Below, in pieces: positions 36,970-46,366 of a stretch of DNA of 64,000 nucleotides. The first letter of the stretch is position 1, and every line of letters starts with the position of its first letter. Made by a program: the position numbers and the translations under genes. Source of the DNA: Bradyrhizobium sp. ISRA430 (lineage in GTDB: Bacteria; Pseudomonadota; Alphaproteobacteria; Rhizobiales; Xanthobacteraceae); assembly GCF_029909975.1 (NCBI RefSeq), contig NZ_CP094516.1, forward strand, positions 3,348,001-3,412,000. The letters run 5' to 3'. The notes under the pieces were generated by a model. That model was not told the origin of the DNA and searched no databases. It worked only from the letters and a program-made list of their open reading frames with translations.

Positions 36970-37581
36970 ATGTCAAGGGTGCGAACGAGGCCAACCAGGG
37001 ACGACACGCGCGACAAGCTGTTCGAGGCGGCCGCCCGCGTGTTCGAGCAGGAGGGCATCGGCGGGGCGAGCATCGAGGCGATCGCGGCTGCGGCCGGCTT
37101 TACCCGCGGGGCGTTCTATTCAAACTTCAGGGGCAAGGACGAGCTGATCATCGCGATGCTCGAGGACCATGTCGAGCAGTCGATCCGGCGCAATCTCGAC
37201 ATCCTCGCTGAGCATACCGACCTCGATGATTTCATCGCGGCACTCAAGGCGATGGACCGCAGCCGGCAGGACCCGCTCGGCCGCTCGCCGCTCCTGCACA
37301 TGGAGATGATCCTCTACGTCGCGCGCGCCGAGAAACGCCGCCCCGAGCTCGCCAAGCGCCTGCGCGCACGGCGCAAGCTGATCGCCGACATCGTCGAGGC
37401 CACGCTGAAGGGGGATGGCAGAAACGACACGCTCAACCCGTCATGGACGGCGTCCGTCGTGCTGGCGCTGGAAGACGGCTTCCGCCTGCACCGGCTGATC
37501 GATCCCGACACCACGCCAGCCGACAGCTTTTTGCGCGCCATTACGGATTTGAGGCGCAGAACGGGATTATCGCCGGACTAG
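36970..37581 (+). CDS. TetR-family transcriptional regulator
   Basis: A 203-residue repressor. The N-terminal HTH (residues 11-57, TRDKLFEAAARVFEQEGIGGASIEAIAAAAGFTRGAFYSNF) is standard; the C-terminal ligand domain is variable. It diverges from the P450 gene and shares a perfect palindromic operator with it, so it likely senses the P450 substrate or product. Confidence 0.93.
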   Translation: MSRVRTRPTRDDTRDKLFEAAARVFEQEGIGGASIEAIAAAAGFTRGAFYSNFRGKDELIIAMLEDHVEQSIRRNLDILAEHTDLDDFIAALKAMDRSRQDPLGRSPLLHMEMILYVARAEKRRPELAKRLRARRKLIADIVEATLKGDGRNDTLNPSWTASVVLALEDGFRLHRLIDPDTTPADSFLRAITDLRRRTGLSPD

Positions 37582-37662
37582 GGTGTGTTCCCAATAGAAT
37601 CGTCGAGCCAGCTTTACCTCGAAAGCTGACGTTCAAGCGACGTGGGCACAGCAGCATATTCA

Positions 37663-38007
37663 TCACAAACCCGCGTCCGGCTTCGGGCGCGCTCCGACGC
37701 CGCTTTCAAGGAGCGGTCTAAGAAAAGACCTGTCATGTCTCAGGAAGCATTTGGTTTCTCGGTAATATGCAATCGCCCTCTGGCAATCAGGATCGCTGGC
37801 CGCCTTGGAGCGGTAGGCTTCGTAGTCGGCAAGCGAAGGAAATGAAAACAATGCGATCGCGACGTAGTCCCCGCCTTCATGCGGTAAGAAATAGCCGTGA
37901 TGCGTGCCGCCGAATTTTTCAACGAGTGGCAGCCACATCTTGGCGTAGGTCTCGAATTCTTTCGCTTTGAAGGGTTCGATCTCATAGCGGAGATAGCAGG
38001 TTATCAT
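37663..38007 (-). CDS. NIPSNAP family protein
   Basis: A 114-residue ferredoxin-like-fold protein starting MITCYLRYEIEPFKAKEFETYAKMW and containing GTHHGYFLPHEGGDYVAIALFSFPSLADYEAYR, as in NIPSNAP. ATG 38007 has GAGGAG 8 nt upstream; the in-frame codon at 38022 overlaps that site. Function is unknown. It lies in a less GC-rich patch. Confidence 0.85.
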   Translation of the reverse strand: MITCYLRYEIEPFKAKEFETYAKMWLPLVEKFGGTHHGYFLPHEGGDYVAIALFSFPSLADYEAYRSKAASDPDCQRAIAYYRETKCFLRHDRSFLRPLLESGVGARPKPDAGL

Positions 38008-38201
38008 TTTCAGTCTCCTCATGACGGCCGATTGTACGCCTGCCGTCCCATCACACCATCAGAAGTCAGATCCGTACATTCCTCGGGCGCGGGCCACAAC
38101 CGAGCCGGCGTCCGGTCGGGGTCACAACCGGCCGACGGAAGATCGCTGATGCGAAGGAGTGCCCTCAACTACCAGACTAGCTGCAGGCGACGGGTCGATT
38201 T

Positions 38202-39839
38202 TCATTCCGGCAGTCCGGCTTGGCGCAATCCTTCCGCGTATCGGGAAACGTTCTCGGACTTTTGATAAGGCCCCAACCCGTCTTTCAAATTGGAAAGAAC
38301 CAGCGTGGGATTTAGCTCTCGCAGCCTGGCCAATAATTGCCGCGCCTGCCCCATGTGTCCAGCCATCGCGTTGCTTGCGGCAGCGATGCGCAGCGCAGGT
38401 TGGAAGTTTGGATTGTCCTGCAATGCCATTGCAGCCCAGCCTGCCGCTTCTTCGTAGCGGCCGGCAAAGAAATGTGCATGCGCGACGCCGCTTCGCATCC
38501 CGCCGATCCGTGGATCTAGGGGATCCAGGCGCATAGCACGCGCGAAGCGTTCGATCGCAGCTTCGGGCTCTCCGAGCCAACTTTTCACCCATCCGCCGAA
38601 ACGCCACGCCTCCGCCAGATTGGAATTCAGCACAAGCGCCCGTTCCATCAAGTCGGCGGCTGCGCCGAGATCGTGAACGACAAACGCTAACGCCCATCCG
38701 CTCGCGGCCAGCGCGATCGCATCGTCTCTGCCGAGTTCGATCGCTTTCCGAGTGAGCCGCCCGACCTCGGCTATCTCGTTCGGAGTGACTACAATCCAAC
38801 CATCAGCCTTAAGGCGGGCGAAGCAGGAGGCGGCACGCCCGTAGGCACAGGCGAAGTCTGGATCAAGCTCGATTGCACGATAGAATAGGCCTAGCGCCTC
38901 TTCGTTCGCTTGCTGGCTGGCAAACTGGTACAGCTTGGCCATCCCGCGCAAATAGAAGGCGTAAGCATCCAAACTCTCTGTCCGTTTACGCTTGGTGTGC
39001 TCGATCTCCGCCTTTTCCACGGCCGGTGCAATGGCGGCAACAACGCTCTCGGTCACTCGATCCTGCAGATCGAAGATGTCGTCAAATCCGCCATCGATTC
39101 GATTGGCCCAGAGATGCCCCCCGGTTCCGGTATCGAGAAGCTGTGCCGTGATCCGTATGCGGTTTGCTGCTTTGCGGATGCTTCCTTCCAGAACATAGCG
39201 TACTCCAAGCTCGCGCCCGATCTGCTTCACATCGACCGCGCGCCCCTTGTAAGTGAAGCTGGAGTTCCGAGCAATGACGACCAATGCCTTGAAGTGAGAT
39301 AGCGCCGTTATGATGTCATCGACCATTCCGTCAGCAAGATATTCCTGCTCCGGATCGGCGCTCAGGTTGACGAAGGGGAGAACGGCGATTGAAGCCTTAT
39401 CGGGCCTGAGAGCCGGCTGAGGCGGTTCTATCGGACGACCGGCGATGATTGGATCTGCGCCCTCCTGTGCCTCCTGCACGCGTCCGATGAAGCGGTAGCC
39501 CTTCCGCGGCAGTGTCTTGATGAGGCGCTGCTCATCGCCGGAATCGCCGATCGCGTTCCGAGCAGCATTCAACCGGGTCGTCAGCGCGGCATCAGATACG
39601 ATACGGCCGTTCCAGACAGCCTTGATAATCTCTTCCTTGCTGAGGACGCGTTCCCTGTTGCAAATCAAAAAGTCGAGCAGATCGAATACTCGTGGCGGGA
39701 CGGAAACTAAGTCCGTCCCGCGGTGCAGTTCGCGTCGTTCAGCGTCAAACACGAACTCATCAAAGAAATAGCGCAAGCTGCCATGATCCGGGTTACGCGC
39801 GAGGGTGCTGGTGCCGAAAGATAATCCAACGGTGAACAA
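38202..39839 (-). CDS. Winged-helix regulator with TolB-like and TPR domains
   Basis: A 545-residue cytoplasmic regulator. An OmpR-type winged helix (about residues 25-120, ELHRGTDLVSVPPRVFDLLDFLICNRERVLSKEEI) is followed by a segment typical of adenylate-cyclase-like regulators (IAVLPFVNLSADPEQEYLADGMVDDIITALSHF, about 150-260) and a C-terminal TPR region (about 290-510). No transmembrane helix is visible. It diverges from the Bug/methyltransferase pair, which it may control. GC content is lower than the window average. Confidence 0.88.
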   Translation of the reverse strand: MFTVGLSFGTSTLARNPDHGSLRYFFDEFVFDAERRELHRGTDLVSVPPRVFDLLDFLICNRERVLSKEEIIKAVWNGRIVSDAALTTRLNAARNAIGDSGDEQRLIKTLPRKGYRFIGRVQEAQEGADPIIAGRPIEPPQPALRPDKASIAVLPFVNLSADPEQEYLADGMVDDIITALSHFKALVVIARNSSFTYKGRAVDVKQIGRELGVRYVLEGSIRKAANRIRITAQLLDTGTGGHLWANRIDGGFDDIFDLQDRVTESVVAAIAPAVEKAEIEHTKRKRTESLDAYAFYLRGMAKLYQFASQQANEEALGLFYRAIELDPDFACAYGRAASCFARLKADGWIVVTPNEIAEVGRLTRKAIELGRDDAIALAASGWALAFVVHDLGAAADLMERALVLNSNLAEAWRFGGWVKSWLGEPEAAIERFARAMRLDPLDPRIGGMRSGVAHAHFFAGRYEEAAGWAAMALQDNPNFQPALRIAAASNAMAGHMGQARQLLARLRELNPTLVLSNLKDGLGPYQKSENVSRYAEGLRQAGLPE

Positions 39840-39936
39840 ATAGTAAGCCGGAGGTTAAGCGCGCACGGACGTGGCCTGGTACGGTCTTCGCGAGAGAATT
39901 CAAATCGTTGAGCACAGGTCGCTGAAGGGGGATGCC

Positions 39937-40914
39937 ATGAGCATTTTCAGTCGCTCGGCCGCTGTCATCAGTATCCTTCTGGGCGCCATCTTTTCCTGGA
40001 GTTCTGCTGTCATTGCCGCCGACTGGCCGCATCGAACTGTTCGTTTAATTCTGCCCGTGCCGGCGGGAGCCGCGGCGGATTTCACCGCCCGGCTCTTTGC
40101 CGAACGACTCTCCCAACGCTGGGGACAGCCCGTCATCGTGGAAAACCGGCCAGGAGCCGACGGGATTGTCGGAGTCTCTGCCTTTCTCGGCACCGATGAC
40201 GACCATACCCTGCTGTATGCAATCTCGGCGGTTTTTACCGTCCATCCAATTACGCAACAAAAGTTGCCCTATGATCCGGTTCGCGACCTCGTCCCGATCT
40301 CCCCGACTTCGGATGTTGTCCTTGCAATCGCGGCCTCCGAAAAGAGTTCAATCCGCTCGCTCGACGACCTGGTCCGAACGGCTCGCGCTCAACCGGGCAA
40401 GCTGAACTGGGCCGCTTCGCCTGGTCTTCCGCCCTTCATTGCAGGCGGGTTCTTCAAGCGTTCGAAACTGGATCTCGCTTTTGTCTCCTATCGCGACATT
40501 GGTCCTGCTCTCCAGGATCTTGGCGAGGGCCGCATAGATGTATTCGTTCACGCGCTGGGTGTGATCATGTCGCAGGTGCAGTCAGGCAGAGCGCGGCTCC
40601 TTGCAGTCGCCAGCGACGTTCGCGTGCCGATTGCTCCTGATGTGCCGACCGTAACCGAAGCCGGATTCCCCGAGCTTCGAATGGATGGCGTGGTGGGATT
40701 TTACGGCAAACGTGGAATGCCCGACACACTGCGCGATCGGATTGCATCTGATGTCCGCGCCGTCGCGAGCGATCCCGGCGTTGGTGAACGACTGGCTGCC
40801 GTTGGACAGACCGCCCGTCCGGGCACCGCGGCCGAGTTCGCCGGTTTGCTGGATCAATACCGTCGACGCCTTGCCGATCTCGCGAAAACCATAGATTTCG
40901 AAGCGCCCCAGTGA
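39937..40914 (+). CDS. Orphan Bug/TctC-family substrate-binding protein
   Basis: A 325-residue periplasmic binding protein with a signal peptide (about residues 1-28, ending SAVIA) and WPHRTVRLILPVPAGAAADFTARLFAERL, the Bug ligand-loop signature. ATG 39937 is chosen for the signal peptide and the GGGGG upstream. No TctA/TctB genes are adjacent. Orphan Bug proteins can serve distant permeases or act as sensors. Its stop lies 15 bp before the methyltransferase start. Confidence 0.88.
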   Translation: MSIFSRSAAVISILLGAIFSWSSAVIAADWPHRTVRLILPVPAGAAADFTARLFAERLSQRWGQPVIVENRPGADGIVGVSAFLGTDDDHTLLYAISAVFTVHPITQQKLPYDPVRDLVPISPTSDVVLAIAASEKSSIRSLDDLVRTARAQPGKLNWAASPGLPPFIAGGFFKRSKLDLAFVSYRDIGPALQDLGEGRIDVFVHALGVIMSQVQSGRARLLAVASDVRVPIAPDVPTVTEAGFPELRMDGVVGFYGKRGMPDTLRDRIASDVRAVASDPGVGERLAAVGQTARPGTAAEFAGLLDQYRRRLADLAKTIDFEAPQ

Positions 40915-40928
40915 CGGAGGCCCGGCAA

Positions 40929-41933
40929 ATGACATCCTGCCCTCGGCTGGATCTGCTCGACCTGATCAATGGTTTTCAGATTACGCAGGCGATCCATGTC
41001 GCGTCAGCCCTGCGGGTCGCCGATCATCTAAGCGGCGGGGCTCGTTCTGCCGGCGAACTCGCGGCGCTGACAAAAAGCCATCCCGATTCGCTATACCGAT
41101 TGTTGCGCGCGCTCGCGGCGGTGGGTGTTTTTCTGGAAGAGGAAGGCCGAAGGTTCACGCTCACTCCCATGGGCGATTGTTTGCGTACGGATTCAGTGAC
41201 GCCGCTCGGAGCGTGGGCGGAAGTCGTCGGAAGCCCCTATTTCTGGCAAACTTGGGGCCACCTGTTGCATAGCGTCCAAACCGGCGAGAACGCATTTCAA
41301 AATCTAAATGGCAAGAACGTGTGGCAATTCCGCGCCGAGCACCCCGAATACGGTGCAGCGTTCGATCGAGCGATGACTCAACTTTCGCGCGGCAGCGCCG
41401 AAGCGGCGATCCGCGCTTATGATTTCTCCTCGTTTCGTCATATCGTTGATGTCGGCGGCGGCCAGGGTTTGATGTTGGCCGAGATCCTGCTCGCTCACCG
41501 TGACATGCGCGGCACGCTGTTCGATCAGCCGGACGTCGTAGCGGGAGCAAAGGCTATATTGATGGAACGTGGCGTCATCGAGCGATGCAATGTCGTCGGC
41601 GGAAGTTTCTTCGAAACGGTGCCTGAAGGCGCTGATGCTTATCTAATGCGAGTGGTAATTCACGATTGGGAAGACGACGAAGCCATCGCTATATTGAAAG
41701 TGTGCCGGCGCGCAATGCGGGAAAGTGCAAAATTGCTTCTCATCGAGCGGCTCGTCGCGCCCCCAAATGAAATGCCGGCAACCAAGTTCAGCGATCTTAA
41801 TATGCTGGTCTCGCCGGGCGGACGAGAGCGAACGCGCGCGGAATTTTCAGAGCTCTTTGGCAAGTCCGGCTTCGAGTTGACGCTCGTTTTTCCGGCGGGC
41901 GTCCACAACGTGATTGAGGCTCGCCCGCGCTAA
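40929..41933 (+). CDS. SAM-dependent O-methyltransferase (COMT-like)
   Basis: A 334-residue methyltransferase. The N-terminal dimerisation domain (LLDLINGFQITQAIHVASALRVADHL) and the SAM motif VDVGGGQGLMLAEIL (about residue 174) match the plant-type O-methyltransferase/hydroxyneurosporene methyltransferase group; DAYLMRVVIHDWEDDEAI holds the usual catalytic-region His and Asp. ATG 40929 has GGAGG 8 nt upstream and is better than the overlapping GTG at 40911. The substrate is probably a small phenolic or polyketide-like compound (inference). Confidence 0.9.
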   Translation: MTSCPRLDLLDLINGFQITQAIHVASALRVADHLSGGARSAGELAALTKSHPDSLYRLLRALAAVGVFLEEEGRRFTLTPMGDCLRTDSVTPLGAWAEVVGSPYFWQTWGHLLHSVQTGENAFQNLNGKNVWQFRAEHPEYGAAFDRAMTQLSRGSAEAAIRAYDFSSFRHIVDVGGGQGLMLAEILLAHRDMRGTLFDQPDVVAGAKAILMERGVIERCNVVGGSFFETVPEGADAYLMRVVIHDWEDDEAIAILKVCRRAMRESAKLLLIERLVAPPNEMPATKFSDLNMLVSPGGRERTRAEFSELFGKSGFELTLVFPAGVHNVIEARPR

Positions 41934-42124
41934 GCCTCCGGCATCGCCCATCCGCGTCGGGCGGGACGAACCAAAGAAATTCTGGTTCCGCATCCAGCTT
42001 TCGAGGACCGCAGACGCCCGCTTCGAGTCCAAAAGCGGCGGTGGACGCAAGCGCGGGTCGATGACCGATTTACCACTGAGAACTGACGTGACAACGACCT
42101 GAACGTGAGCCACAAGGCGACGTA

Positions 42125-43423
42125 TCAAGTGCCGGTTTCCGCTTGAATCCTGTGCAACCGGCCGGCCACGGCCCGTACCTTGCGCGGCGCGGCCTGCCAG
42201 ATTGCGACCGCCGACAATCCGCTCACGAAAATCGCGATGGCGAAGGCGAGCGTATAGTCGCCGGCGCGATCATAGAGCAAGCCGGTCAGCCACGGGCCGG
42301 CCGCGCCGCCTGCCAGCGCCGCCAGCATGATCGTGCCGAAGATGCTGCCCTGGTGCCTGCCCTGAAAAATCTCGAACACCACCGCGCCCATGACCGAGGT
42401 GAGGCCGTAGCCGAGTGCGCCTTGCGTGAACACCATCAGATAGATGAGCCACAATGAGGGCTGGAATTTCAGCGCCATCAACGCCGCAAAGCAGATCGCA
42501 AAACCCGCGCAGCTTATCGCCCAAACCCATTCCCGCCCGACCCGGTCGGAGAGATGGCCGAGCAGGATCTGGCCGGGAATGCCGAGCAGGCTGACGACCC
42601 CGAGCGCCCACACCGCGACGTTCGCGCTGAAGCCGATGTCGAGCAGGAATTTGGTCTGGTGCACCTGCACCGCGTACCAGATGTACAGGCCGCAGAAATA
42701 GCCGAGCGCGATCCACCAGAAGCGTGCGGTCGCAAGCGCACGCTTGAGCGTCCAGTCGGTGCCAGCCCAGGCGGGATCGACGATGTTGGAGACGGGCTTT
42801 GCCGCGCCCTCGGCCGGCGCTCCATCACCGTCGGGTTGAAGACCAATGTCCTCAGGGCGCTTGCGCAGGAACAGGTTGATCGGCGCCAGCACGATCAGGA
42901 TGAGCAGGCCCATCACGGTGCAGGCGGTGCGCCAGCCGGTCTGCTCGATCAGATGCTGTACCCATGGCAGCAGCGTCACCGAGCCGATGCCGACGCCGGC
43001 AAAGGCGATGCCGATGGCGAAGCCGCGCTTGCGGATGAACCAGTTCGGCAGAAACAGCGATTGGCCGGAATAGCCTAGGCAGACGCTGCCGGCGCCGACC
43101 ATGACGCCGATCGTGACATAGAGATGCCAGGGCTGGCTCGTGAGCGGCGCGAGCAACATCCCGCCGCCCATCAGCGCAACGCCGAGCTCCATCACCGCGC
43201 GCGGACCGGCGCGGTCCATCAACCGGCCGATCAGCGGGCTGACAAAACCCGAGACCACGAAGCCGAAGGAGAAGGCGCCAGCCGTGACGCCGCGCTCCCA
43301 GCCGAATTCGGAGATGATCGGCGGAAAGAACAGCGAGAACGCGGTGCGCGCGTTGACGCCGATCGCCATGGTGACGAAGGTCACGGCGACCACGATCCAG
43401 CCGTAGAAGAACGGAAGCCGCAT
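42125..43423 (-). CDS. MFS transporter (oxalate/formate-antiporter-like)
   Basis: A 432-residue protein with twelve predicted helices. It has GRLMDRAGPRAVMELG as motif A between helices 2 and 3 and GHLSDRVGREW in the second half, a pattern close to the monocarboxylate/OxlT-like MFS group. It follows the dehydrogenase and TRAP genes on the same strand with an 86-bp gap, so a carboxylate substrate is plausible. Confidence 0.9.
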   Translation of the reverse strand: MRLPFFYGWIVVAVTFVTMAIGVNARTAFSLFFPPIISEFGWERGVTAGAFSFGFVVSGFVSPLIGRLMDRAGPRAVMELGVALMGGGMLLAPLTSQPWHLYVTIGVMVGAGSVCLGYSGQSLFLPNWFIRKRGFAIGIAFAGVGIGSVTLLPWVQHLIEQTGWRTACTVMGLLILIVLAPINLFLRKRPEDIGLQPDGDGAPAEGAAKPVSNIVDPAWAGTDWTLKRALATARFWWIALGYFCGLYIWYAVQVHQTKFLLDIGFSANVAVWALGVVSLLGIPGQILLGHLSDRVGREWVWAISCAGFAICFAALMALKFQPSLWLIYLMVFTQGALGYGLTSVMGAVVFEIFQGRHQGSIFGTIMLAALAGGAAGPWLTGLLYDRAGDYTLAFAIAIFVSGLSAVAIWQAAPRKVRAVAGRLHRIQAETGT

Positions 43424-43509
43424 GTTGCGTTTGTTTCATCCCTAGACGATCCTTCCGACCATCTGGGGATGCCAGGGTCAAGCGCTATTCGCGCATGCCC
43501 GTTGGGCGA

Positions 43510-44487
43510 TCACGGCCGCCTCGTCCAGCGGTCGGCATTGACGGCGCCGATGGGTATCTCACCTTTGATGATCGCGTCGACCTGCCGTACCGTTTCCAGC
43601 GACTGATATTCGATCGCCTGCGGCGTCAGCCCACCGACATGGGGCGTCGCGATGACGTTGGCAAGCGCGGCCAGCTCCGGCGTCGGCATCTGGTCGGGCG
43701 CGCGGCCGACATCCATCGCCGCGCCGGCGATGCTGTTCTCGCGCAGCGCTCGCGCAAGCGCGGCCTCATCGACGAGATTGCCGCGCGAGAGATTGATGAA
43801 CACGGCATGCTTCTGCATTCGCGCGAGCACCGCCTCCCCGATCAGGTTCTCGGTCTCTTCGTTCGCGATAGCGAGACAGACGACATAATCCGATGCAGAC
43901 AGGAGCTCGTCGAGCCCGACCTGCCGGATGGCGCTGTCGCTGACGGTCACGAAGGGATCCGACACCAGGATCTCCATCTGCAGCACCTTGGCGATTTCGG
44001 CGAGATAGCGTCCGATGCTGCCATAGCCGATGATGCCGATCCTGCTGCCGGCGAGCTGGCGGCCCATCCGCGCTTCCGGCTTGCGGCCGGCCTGATAATC
44101 GGCCGTCGTCCGCGATATGCCGCGCGACAGATCGACCATAAAGCCGAGCGCGAGCTCGGCGACCGCCTGCACAAAGCCGGGGCCGGCGCGGGTCACGAGC
44201 ACGCCGGCCTCAGATGCCGCCTCGACGTTGACGTTGCGGATGTCGACGGCACAGCGGACGAAGGCGGAGAGGCGCGGCAATTGCGGAAAGATCTCGCCGC
44301 AGCCTTCGGTCATGCGGTCGGCCACGATGATGTCGGCGCCTTTCGCGGCGCGAACGAGGCCAGCAGCGTCGAGCGGCTGGTCGCCCTCGTGCAGGATCAC
44401 CTCGGCTATCGCTTGCAAGCCGCTCAGGCTGCGCGCGCCATAATAGTTCCGGCGCATCTCCGGCGTGTGAGCCAACAGGACTTTCAC
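43510..44487 (-). CDS. D-isomer-specific 2-hydroxyacid dehydrogenase
   Basis: A 325-residue NAD(P)-dependent enzyme. The nucleotide fold has GIIGYGSIGRYLAEIAK, and the catalytic segments are CAVDIRNVNVEAASEAGV (substrate side), NLSRGNLVDEAAL and ATPHVGGLTPQAI with the catalytic His. It reduces a 2-oxoacid or oxidises a D-2-hydroxyacid. It is 12 bp downstream of the TRAP permease, so it probably acts on the imported substrate. Confidence 0.92.
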   Translation of the reverse strand: MKVLLAHTPEMRRNYYGARSLSGLQAIAEVILHEGDQPLDAAGLVRAAKGADIIVADRMTEGCGEIFPQLPRLSAFVRCAVDIRNVNVEAASEAGVLVTRAGPGFVQAVAELALGFMVDLSRGISRTTADYQAGRKPEARMGRQLAGSRIGIIGYGSIGRYLAEIAKVLQMEILVSDPFVTVSDSAIRQVGLDELLSASDYVVCLAIANEETENLIGEAVLARMQKHAVFINLSRGNLVDEAALARALRENSIAGAAMDVGRAPDQMPTPELAALANVIATPHVGGLTPQAIEYQSLETVRQVDAIIKGEIPIGAVNADRWTRRP

Positions 44488-44499
44488 GGCAACGCTCCT

Positions 44500-46359
44500 T
44501 CAGTAGCCGAACGCGCGCGGCAGCGCCGTGCTGAGCCATGGCACGAACGCGATCACCAGCAGGCAGAGCATCAAAAGCCCAAGATATCCCAAGATCGGCT
44601 TCACCGTCTGTTCGATCGGCACGTTCCCGATCAGGCAGGCGCCGTAGAGGCCAAGCCCCAGCGGCGGCGCGAACAGGCCGATACCCATGGCGATCACCAG
44701 CACGACGCCGAAATGCAGGGGATCGATGCCGAGCTGCACCGCGACCGGCAGCAGCAGCGGGCCGAAGATGATGAGCGCAGCGGCGCCTTCCAGTACCGAG
44801 CCCATCACGATCAGCACCGCGATCGCCAGCAGGATGAACAGCCACACCCCGCTGGTCTTGGACAAGCCAAGCATGAAATCGCCAACGGCATGCGGCACCT
44901 GCTGCAGGGTCAGCGTGAAGGCGAGCGATTGCGCGGCGGCGACGATGAACAGCACCAGGCCCGCGCGCGTCGCCGCCTGGACGAAACTGTGCCCGGCCGA
45001 TTTCAGGCTGAGCTCGCGGAACACCAGACTGCCGACGACGAGGGCATAGGCCACCGCGAAAGCCGAGATCTCGGTGGCGGTGGCAAAGCCGCTCTTGAAG
45101 CCGAAGAAGATCATGAAGATCAGTCCGAACGAAGCGACCGCGCCGGTCCAGACGCCGGATACCGGCATCTGAGGCTCGGCCTCCTCGGCTGCGGCCGGCC
45201 GCTTGCCGAAGATGACGGAGACGACGATCAGCACCAGCGCCATCAGCGCCGACGGCAACAGGCCGGCGACGAACAGGCCACCGATCGACAGGTTCGCGAC
45301 GAAGCCCAGGATGATCAGGTTGATGCAGGGCGGAATGGTCTCGGCCATGACCGCGGACGCCGCGAGCAGCGCCACTGCACCGCCGGGATTCTGCCTCGAG
45401 CGGCGCGCCGCCGGGATCAGCACCGATCCCACCGCGGCGACGTCGGCCATCTTCGAGCCCGAGATGCCCGAGAACAACACCATCGAGGCCACCATCACGA
45501 CGTTCAGCCCGCCGCGCATGCGCCCCACCGCGCGCTGCAGCAGCTCGATCAGCCGCACCGACATGCCGTTGGCTTCCATGAGATAGCCGACGAGGATGAA
45601 GAACGGGATCGCCAGCAGCACGAAATTGTCGATGCCGCGCGCCATCTGCTGGGCGAAGATGACCCCGGGCAGCGCGCCCTCCACCCAGATGAAAATCAGC
45701 GCGGCGAGCGCCAGCGCGAAGCCGATCGGCAGACCGGCGAACAGCGTCACGAAAAATCCGATCAGCATCAGCGTGCCCGCTGACGGCACCGACGACGGCG
45801 ACAGATAATCCCAGGCGAAATAGAGGGCGGTCACCAAGACGACCGCGATCAGGCCCCTCCCGATATCGGGGAGCGGCCGCGCGCAGAGAAGATCGATCGC
45901 GAACACCGTCATGAACAGCGCGCCGACGCCCATCGGATAGAACGTCAGCTCCAGCGGCAGGCCGGAGCCGGTGGTCTGGCCCGCCGTCAGCGAGCCCAGC
46001 TTGATCGCGTTATAGGCAACGTAGCCGGAGATCAGCACGATGAGCAGCGCGCTCGCGGCATCGACCAGGGTGCGCAGCCGCAACGGCAGCATGTCGCGGA
46101 AGAAGGACACGCCGACATTCTCGCCGCGCGCCAGCGCGCTCGCCGCGCCGAAGAAGGCCGATCCGACCATCAACCCGCGCGCGACGTCGTCAGACCATTC
46201 GACCGGCGCATTGAAGAAGAAACGCAGCAGCACGGAGCCGCAGACCACGACGAGATCGGCCGCCAGGAAGATGGCCGCGATCGCATCGCTCACGCGAAGA
46301 AGTAAGCTGATGCTCCTGTGGCGGCCGCCCGAGAGGGACAGGGACGCAGCGCCTGTCAT
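44500..46359 (-). CDS. TRAP transporter DctQ-DctM fusion permease
   Basis: A 619-residue fusion. Residues 1-165 are a DctQ-like four-helix small subunit (EWSDDVARGLMVGSAFFGAASALARGENVGV); after a linker (about 166-190) the large DctM subunit follows, with FVTLFAGLPIGFALALAA and FFILVGYLMEANGMSVRLIELLQRAVGRMRGGLNVV. It imports a carboxylate with a cation gradient, working with the DctP protein encoded 7 bp upstream. Confidence 0.93.
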   Translation of the reverse strand: MTGAASLSLSGGRHRSISLLLRVSDAIAAIFLAADLVVVCGSVLLRFFFNAPVEWSDDVARGLMVGSAFFGAASALARGENVGVSFFRDMLPLRLRTLVDAASALLIVLISGYVAYNAIKLGSLTAGQTTGSGLPLELTFYPMGVGALFMTVFAIDLLCARPLPDIGRGLIAVVLVTALYFAWDYLSPSSVPSAGTLMLIGFFVTLFAGLPIGFALALAALIFIWVEGALPGVIFAQQMARGIDNFVLLAIPFFILVGYLMEANGMSVRLIELLQRAVGRMRGGLNVVMVASMVLFSGISGSKMADVAAVGSVLIPAARRSRQNPGGAVALLAASAVMAETIPPCINLIILGFVANLSIGGLFVAGLLPSALMALVLIVVSVIFGKRPAAAEEAEPQMPVSGVWTGAVASFGLIFMIFFGFKSGFATATEISAFAVAYALVVGSLVFRELSLKSAGHSFVQAATRAGLVLFIVAAAQSLAFTLTLQQVPHAVGDFMLGLSKTSGVWLFILLAIAVLIVMGSVLEGAAALIIFGPLLLPVAVQLGIDPLHFGVVLVIAMGIGLFAPPLGLGLYGACLIGNVPIEQTVKPILGYLGLLMLCLLVIAFVPWLSTALPRAFGY

Positions 46360-46366
46360 CGCTGCC

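Noticed and set aside
43495..45783. A 762-codon plus-strand frame rich in Gln, Asp, Arg and His
   Set aside because: It lies opposite the well-supported dehydrogenase and TRAP genes; no domain is recognisable.
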